46,001 nt of DNA from CAZMVY01 sp964569765 (GTDB lineage: Bacteria > Planctomycetota > Phycisphaerae > UBA1845 > PWPN01), in the NCBI GenBank assembly GCA_964569765.1, contig CAZMVY010000005.1:1-46001 (forward strand), written 5' to 3'. Below the pieces are notes generated by a model. That model was not told the origin of the DNA and did no database searches. It saw only the letters and a program-made list of their open reading frames with translations. Below are positions 41,144-46,001 of the stretch, one piece after another. Each line of letters starts with the position of its first letter. Positions within the stretch are counted from its first letter, which is position 1. The position numbers and the translations under genes were made by a program.

Positions 41144-42289
41144 TCATCCCTTCCTTGCGCGTACGAACAGGCTGCCGGGCAGTTGCCGCACGAGGCCCTT
41201 GAGCTGCAGGGAGATGAGCGCGGAGGCGACCTGCGAGGCCGGCATGTTCGCGGCATCGCAAAGCTGCTCGATGGATCGTTCTTCGTCGCTGAGGGCCTCA
41301 TAGAGCCGCTGCTCCTGGGCGGTAGTGCGGGCGGGCACGGAGTTCAGCGGTGCGAAGAGCGGCTCGTCGGGGCAGAGGGCCCGGCCCGCCTCGCCGAGTT
41401 CGTCGAATACGTCCTTCACATGGCACACGAGCTTGGCGTACTGGTCGCGGATCATCCCGTTCGTGCCGTCGGAGAACGGCGAGTCGATCCGACCGGGCAG
41501 GGCGAAGACCTCGCGATTGTACTCGCTCGCGTGGCGGGCCGTCGCCAGGGCGCCGCTGCGGCGTGCCGCCTCGACGACCAGCACGCCGAGCGACAGCCCG
41601 GCGATGATCCGATTGCGTGGCACGAAGTTGTCCTTGTCCGGGGGCGTCTGCATGGGCAGTTCGCTGAGCAGCGCGCCGTGCCCGGCCATGATGCGGTCGG
41701 CGAGTTCCTTGTTCTCCGGCGGATAAACCGTAGCGAGCCCGTTACCAAGGACGGCGATCGTGCGGCCTTTCGCCTCGATGGCGCCCCAGTGCGCCGCGGC
41801 GTCGATGCCGCGTGCGAGCCCGGAGATGACGGTGGCGCCGCGCTCCGCCAAGGCAAAGCCGAAGCGGCGGGCCTGTTCGCGGCCGTACTGCGTGCAGCGA
41901 CGCGAACCGACCACTGCGACGGCGACCGCGTCGGCGGGCTCGATCTCACCTTTCACGTAGAGGCAGATTGGCGGGTCAGGGATGTGCCGCAAGGCGGGAG
42001 GAAACGCGGCGTCCTCGCGGCAGAGGATTCGCACACCGTGCTGTGCGGCCAGAGAGAGTTCGGCCTCCCATTCGTTCGCGCTGCGGGTGCGGATGATCTC
42101 GTCGGCCGTAGCCGGCCCGATGCCGTCGACGCGCTGCAGTTCATCGCGCGAGGCGGCCAGGACCGCCTCCGCGCTGCCGAAGCGTTCGAGCAACCGTCCG
42201 AAGTGGACCGGCCCGATACCCCGTGCGAGGCTCAATCGCAGATGTTGAATCGCCGCGGGAGACGCGGCCGTATCGGCGGACCCGTTCAT
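41144..42289 (-). CDS. dprA: DNA-processing protein DprA
   Basis: 381 residues. DprA loads RecA on incoming single-stranded DNA in natural transformation. An N-terminal helix-hairpin-helix part (about 15-70, RVDGIGPATADEI), the Rossmann core with VGSRRCTQYG, SGLARGIDAAAHWGA, PENKELADRI and FVPRNRIIAGLS, and a winged-helix C-terminus (about 325-380). ATG 42289 is preferred over 42298. With cinA elsewhere in the window it hints at competence but no pilus or ComEC gene is seen. Confidence 0.93.
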   Translation of the reverse strand: MNGSADTAASPAAIQHLRLSLARGIGPVHFGRLLERFGSAEAVLAASRDELQRVDGIGPATADEIIRTRSANEWEAELSLAAQHGVRILCREDAAFPPALRHIPDPPICLYVKGEIEPADAVAVAVVGSRRCTQYGREQARRFGFALAERGATVISGLARGIDAAAHWGAIEAKGRTIAVLGNGLATVYPPENKELADRIMAGHGALLSELPMQTPPDKDNFVPRNRIIAGLSLGVLVVEAARRSGALATARHASEYNREVFALPGRIDSPFSDGTNGMIRDQYAKLVCHVKDVFDELGEAGRALCPDEPLFAPLNSVPARTTAQEQRLYEALSDEERSIEQLCDAANMPASQVASALISLQLKGLVRQLPGSLFVRARKG

Positions 42290-42391
42290 GACATGCATCC
42301 TTCGGGAATGCGGAGGCGCCGGCGGATCAACCCGCGAGGCGCTCCGTGCGGCCGGGCGCGGGCGGAACGGCAGCCTCTTGTTGTTCGGCGT

Positions 42392-43507
42392 TCACGCCCT
42401 CGCCCGCATGGTGCCCACGGCCCGCCGGATCTCCTGTTCCGAGACATCGTCGCGCATGGTCGTCTCGCCGAATTGCGAGACCAGGACGAAGCGGACCCTT
42501 CCCTCGGCGACCTTCTTATCCATTCTCGTCAATCGCATGATTGCCTCGACGGAGATGTTCTCAGGAATCTCCGTCGGGAGGTTCAGGAGCTTCAGGATTT
42601 CGCGAAGACGCTGCGCATCGTCTTCGCGCATGATCGACCGCCGGACGGCGATCCACGCGGCCGCCAGCATTCCCACGGCGACGCATTCGCCGTGGCGCCA
42701 TTCATAATTCACGAGCGACTCGACGGCGTGGCCGATCGTGTGGCCGAAATTGAGAATCGCCCGCAGGCCGGCCTCGCGTTCGTCCGCGGCGACGACGTCG
42801 GCCTTGATGCGGACGTTTCGCTCGAACAGATCGATCATGACATCGCGGTCGCGCGAGAGAATCCTCCCGATGTTCGCCTCCTGCCACTCGAAGAACGAGG
42901 CATCGCGGATGGCGGCATGCTTGATGCTCTCCGCGAGACCCGCACGGAAGTCGCGGTCGGTCAGCGTATCGAGCGCAGTGATGTCCATGAGGACCAGACG
43001 CGGCTGATAGAACGCGCCGATGAGATTCTTTCCGGCGGGGTGGTTGACGCCCGTCTTGCCGCCGACGCTCGCGTCGACGTCTGCCTCGACGGTCGTGGGG
43101 CACTGGATGAACGGGACGCCGCGAAGCCATGTCGCGGCGACGAAGCCCGTCAGGTCGCCGATCATGCCGCCGCCCAGGGCGATGACCGGCGAGGTACGCT
43201 CCATGTGCGCAGAGGCCAACTCGTCGTAAAGCCGCGACGCCTGGGCAAGCGACTTGCTCGCATCGCCGGCCGGCACGGTCACCAGGTGCGCGTGATAGCC
43301 GGCCTGGCGGAGTGAATCGAGCACCCGCGGGGCGTATGCCGGGCCGACGTTCTCGTCGGTGACGACGGTGGCCTGCATCGAGCCTCCCTGGGCGAACAGC
43401 TCGCGAAGCGCCCGTCCAACCTGCGTCAGGACGCCGGCTCCGATGCGGACCGCGTAGCTGCGCGGCCCCAGTTCCACTCGGACTTCGCGTACGGCGGAGG
43501 TTGCCAT
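42392..43507 (-). CDS. aroB: 3-dehydroquinate synthase
   Basis: 371 residues. AroB makes 3-dehydroquinate from DAHP in the shikimate pathway using NAD and zinc. Motifs: VTDENVGP, ALGGGMIGDLTGFVAAT, PTTVEADVDASVGGKTGVN (NAD/active site), and the zinc ligands in the E-S-I-K-H region and NFGHTIGHAVE. ATG 43507 is chosen; the GTG at 43543 is an alternative. No Shine-Dalgarno is visible and a promoter-like -10 ends 7 nt before the ATG. dprA lies 102 nt downstream on the same strand. Confidence 0.95.
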   Translation of the reverse strand: MATSAVREVRVELGPRSYAVRIGAGVLTQVGRALRELFAQGGSMQATVVTDENVGPAYAPRVLDSLRQAGYHAHLVTVPAGDASKSLAQASRLYDELASAHMERTSPVIALGGGMIGDLTGFVAATWLRGVPFIQCPTTVEADVDASVGGKTGVNHPAGKNLIGAFYQPRLVLMDITALDTLTDRDFRAGLAESIKHAAIRDASFFEWQEANIGRILSRDRDVMIDLFERNVRIKADVVAADEREAGLRAILNFGHTIGHAVESLVNYEWRHGECVAVGMLAAAWIAVRRSIMREDDAQRLREILKLLNLPTEIPENISVEAIMRLTRMDKKVAEGRVRFVLVSQFGETTMRDDVSEQEIRRAVGTMRARA

Positions 43508-43514
43508 GTCCGCT

Positions 43515-43543
43515 ACTATATCGCGCGTCCGGCGGAATGCCAC
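43515..43543 (-). promoter_or_regulatory. Promoter of aroB, apparently leaderless
   Basis: On the minus strand GTGGCA (43543-43538), 17-nt spacer, TATAGT (43520-43515). Transcription would start at about 43508-43507, at the ATG. Confidence 0.45.
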
Positions 43544-43570
43544 GGGGCGGCCGGGCCCCTGAAATCGTGG

Positions 43571-44973
43571 TCAGCATTCCGCGAGGCTGACGGCCAGGGC
43601 GCCCGCGCCGGTTTCCTTGTACTCCTGGCGCATATCCTCGCCGGTACGTTTCATTGCATGGATGACACGGTCGAGGCTGATCACATGCCGCCCGTCGGAG
43701 GCGAAGGCCAACTGGGCGGCGGCCCAGGCCTCGGCAACGGCCATGGCATTGCGCTCGATGCAGGGTACCTGTACAAGGCCGTGGAGGGGATCGCAGGTAA
43801 GTCCGAGATTGTGCTCGATGGCAATCTCGGCGGCATACTCAATCTGCGCGGGCGTGCCGCCCCAGAGTTCGCACAACGCAGCGGCGGCCATCGCGGCAGC
43901 GCTGCCGACCTCGCCCTGGCAGCCTACTTCAGCGCCGGAGAGGCTTGCGTGGGTCTTGATGACCATGGCGATTGCGCCTGCGGTCGCCAGCGCGCGGTGG
44001 ATTTCCGCTCGTGACAGGGCACGGCGCTCCGCCATTTCGAGCAGACAGCCGGGCAGGATGCCCGCCGCCCCATTCGTGGGCGCGGTTACGACCCTTCCAC
44101 CTGCGGCGTTTTCCTCGCAGATCGCGTAGGCGTATGCCTGCGCGCGTGCGATGGCGGAATAGGCGGGATCAACGGCTTTCGCGACGACCCGTCCCAGGAG
44201 TTCCGCGGCCCGGCGGCGGACGCCCAGGCCCCCCGGCAGCACGCCTGTGCAGCTCAACCCGCGCGCAGCGCAATCCTTGAATGCCGTCCAGATCCGGTCG
44301 AGCCCTTCCTCAAGTTCACCCGGCCGGCTTTGCCAGGCGCGCTCGTTGGTGAGCACGATGTCGCCGGGGCCGCAACCGTTTGCCTTCGCGGCACGAATAA
44401 GGCCGGCGGCGTCGTGAAACGGGATCGTCGGCGGCGAGAGCGGTGCGGAATCCATCGGGGTGCGTCCTCCGCCCGACGCACAAAACCGCCGCCCACCGAG
44501 CACCATGTCTCTTCGAAGAGCGTCTTGCCCACGGCATCGAGGGCGCGGCAGCATAGCGTGTTCGGATGCGGAAGAAGCGTGGAATCGAGCCCCCCGCGCG
44601 GACCGAAGACAATGTCCCGCGGATGGAGCGACACGGGGGCGGTTTGCCAATCGACCCAAGGATTCGCGGCCAGCCGCTCAGGCAGAGCCAGGAGCGCCTG
44701 CGTATCGCACATTTCCGGTTCCCAGCCGCACAGGCCGGCGAGCACGGCGCGATCGGTGCCGTGGCCGCGGCCCGTAGCGCTCAGCGAGCCGCGGAGTTCC
44801 ACCTGCAGGCGCGCGGGGATGATACCGCGTTGCAGGCAGTCGCGGCGGAACATGGCGGCGGCGCGCATCGGGCCGACAGTGTGACTGGAGCTGGGTCCTG
44901 GGCCGATGCGGAAGAGATCCAGAAGGCGAATCGTAATCGGTCCGGGGACGTTACGTCCGGGCGACGGGGCCAT
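43571..44973 (-). pseudogene. sdaA: L-serine ammonia-lyase (iron-sulfur type), frame interrupted once
   Basis: Single-chain L-serine dehydratase (serine to pyruvate and ammonia) of near-normal length (467 residues if repaired). The N-terminal beta domain starts at ATG 44973 with LLDLFRIGPGPSSSHTVGPM and runs to SVGGGFVRRAEDA (about 44465). The alpha domain continues in another frame: MDSAPLSPPTIPF, TNGAAGILPG, CQGEVGSAAAM, GLTCDPLHG and PCIERNA, ending at 43571; it holds the cysteines for the 4Fe-4S cluster. A single base seems to be missing in a CCCC run near 44461. ATG 44455 has GGAGGA 9 nt upstream and could restart translation. Error, pseudogene or split gene cannot be told apart here. 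Confidence 0.85.
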
Positions 44974-45144
44974 ACAGCGAATGGTAGCCGCAGGCGTCGG
45001 ATTGCGCCAATCCGTGTAAGGACGCGGCCGACCGGCCCAACCGCCCGGAAGCGCCACGTTGATCGCGCCGGCAAGGCGGGTAGCAGGAAATGGCCCGGCA
45101 GCGTAGAGTGTTCGCAAGAGCGTGGTGGCGGCAGGGCTTCGTGC

Positions 45145-46001
45145 GTGGCGGGATGGCGATTGCGTTTGTCGTGGCGATGGGATGGTAGGGGCGCCTTCTA
45201 TGGCGGCGTCTTTCTGCCGACAGAGAAGGAGCGCACGGAGGACCGGCCGATCGAGCCGCTGCCGATCCCCCGGCGGCTCTACGTGCCTCTGCGCGCACCG
45301 GACGGGCGGTGCGCGGACCCATGCGTGCAGGTCGGGCAGACGGTGCGCTGCGGTGAGCTGATCGGGCGGGCGAGCGGCCCGGATGCGGTGCCGGTTCATG
45401 CGTCCGCCGACGGGGTGGTCCGAGCCTTCGTTCCGTGCGACACGACGTATGCGCCCGAGGTGCCCTGCGTCGAAATCGAGACGCACCGGGCGGCGGTCCC
45501 GCACGTCGCGAGTGCACCGGCGGTCTCGCGCCTTGCCGATCTGATTACGCAGGTTGCGGCCGCGGGAATCGTGGAATACGGCTACCCGGGCGGCGAGGGT
45601 GTGCCGACGGCGGCGAGGCTCGCGGCGGCGGCGGAGCGGCAGTGCGCATGTCTGATTATCAACGCGATGGAATCGGACCCATGCGTGACGGCGGACTGGC
45701 GGCTCCTGATCGAGCGAACCAACGACATCCTGAACGGCGGGAGACGTCTGGCGGGGCTCCTGGGAGTTCGCGAGGTCTGGCTCGCGATCGACCGGTCGAA
45801 ATACCGGATGGTCTCCCACCTGGTGGCGAGGAGCGAGCAGCATACGCACGAGCAAGGCCCCGACCGCTCGGGTACGGCTGCGCCCGCAGGCGCAGGGGAG
45901 GGGCCAGGGCGGCGCGTGCGGATCGCACCGGTGGTCAACAAGTATCCGCAGGGACTTCCTGCGCTTCTCGTCAAGACGATGTGCGGAAAGGAGCTCCCGC
46001 A
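45145..46001 (+). CDS. rnfC: RnfC-like electron-transport subunit, 3' partial
   Basis: 285 residues in the window; the end lies outside. RnfC is the NADH- or ferredoxin-linked peripheral subunit of the Rnf complex. Seen: AFYGGVFLPTEKE, an N-terminal barrel-sandwich domain with YVPLRAPDG and HASADGVVRAF, then the Rossmann-like part with GGEGVPTAARL and LIINAMESDPCVTAD, and VNKYPQGLPALLVK. These replace the usual GGAGFPT and NGAECEPY motifs. GTG 45145 is the likely start; TTG 45160 and 45166 are alternatives. Divergent from sdaA by 171 nt. The cysteine-rich ferredoxin part, if present, is beyond the edge. Confidence 0.75.
   Translation, partial: MAGWRLRLSWRWDGRGAFYGGVFLPTEKERTEDRPIEPLPIPRRLYVPLRAPDGRCADPCVQVGQTVRCGELIGRASGPDAVPVHASADGVVRAFVPCDTTYAPEVPCVEIETHRAAVPHVASAPAVSRLADLITQVAAAGIVEYGYPGGEGVPTAARLAAAAERQCACLIINAMESDPCVTADWRLLIERTNDILNGGRRLAGLLGVREVWLAIDRSKYRMVSHLVARSEQHTHEQGPDRSGTAAPAGAGEGPGRRVRIAPVVNKYPQGLPALLVKTMCGKELP

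Noticed and set aside
40475..43315. A 946-codon plus-strand frame opposite tadA, dprA and aroB
   Set aside because: It is the antisense shadow of three clear genes in high-GC DNA, with Arg/Pro/Gly-rich composition and no family motif.
1..46001. CRISPR arrays, tRNA or rRNA genes
   Set aside because: No regularly spaced repeat with unique spacers and no tRNA T-loop or rRNA-like segment was seen. The 15-nt array has no spacers.

Overview
The window reads as a high-GC chromosomal segment of a Planctomycetota bacterium, probably from the Phycisphaerae side. The reasons are the gene types: secreted oxidoreductases of the Gfo/Idh/MocA family with Tat signals, PmoA-like (DUF6807) and DUF4838 proteins, ThuA-like proteins, DUF5658, LamG proteins, an S9 with a long Pro/Ala leader, and two copies of a 91-nt palindrome-rich repeat of a kind I associate with planctomycetes. 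This placement is inference from content. A run of ten Ns (36231-36240) shows the sequence is a scaffold. I found no tRNA, rRNA, CRISPR array, integrase or intact transposase.

Layout. 1-8159: the end of a family 9 glycosyltransferase; rplM-rpsI with promoter and terminator; argC-argJ; an alpha/beta hydrolase; a minus-strand lipoprotein-cyclase pair; divergent from it, cinA and a small membrane protein. 8193-13931: a large secreted glycosidase-like protein carrying an in-frame palindromic repeat, a zinc-type dehydrogenase, an L,D-transpeptidase, then Trm112-like protein and rpsR. 14047-23418: a block for extracellular glycan or sugar handling (LamG/beta-propeller protein, Gfo/Idh/MocA oxidoreductase, PmoA-like protein, sialate O-acetylesterase, DUF4838 protein), interrupted by a 15-nt-period array and bracketed in part by two 91-nt repeats. 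23513-30764: ECF sigma factor with membrane anti-sigma partner, MFS transporter, coiled-coil membrane protein, cadherin-like repeat surface protein and an orphan MoxR ATPase. 30765-36853: pyrE, DUF5658 protein, ThuA protein, aspartate aminotransferase, a multi-pass metallophosphoesterase, and PilZ sequence on both sides of the assembly gap. 37151-46001: 2-hydroxyacid dehydrogenase with a second ThuA protein, then a co-directional housekeeping run (mutY, tadA, zinc-ribbon protein, dprA, aroB, frameshifted sdaA) and, divergently, the start of an rnfC-like gene that leaves the window.

How it works together. Housekeeping genes (ribosomal proteins, arginine, shikimate, pyrimidine and serine metabolism, oxidative DNA repair, tRNA editing, DNA uptake) are mixed with secreted catabolic proteins. 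The most notable points are a mutY gene whose C-terminal domain keeps a complete Nudix box, a membrane metallophosphoesterase whose fifth membrane segment looks like a Tat signal, a mobile palindromic element tolerated in frame inside a coding region, a 15-nt-period array, and several promoters whose -10 box lies only 7-8 nt before the start codon, which suggests leaderless transcripts. I saw no convincing complete new multi-gene system.
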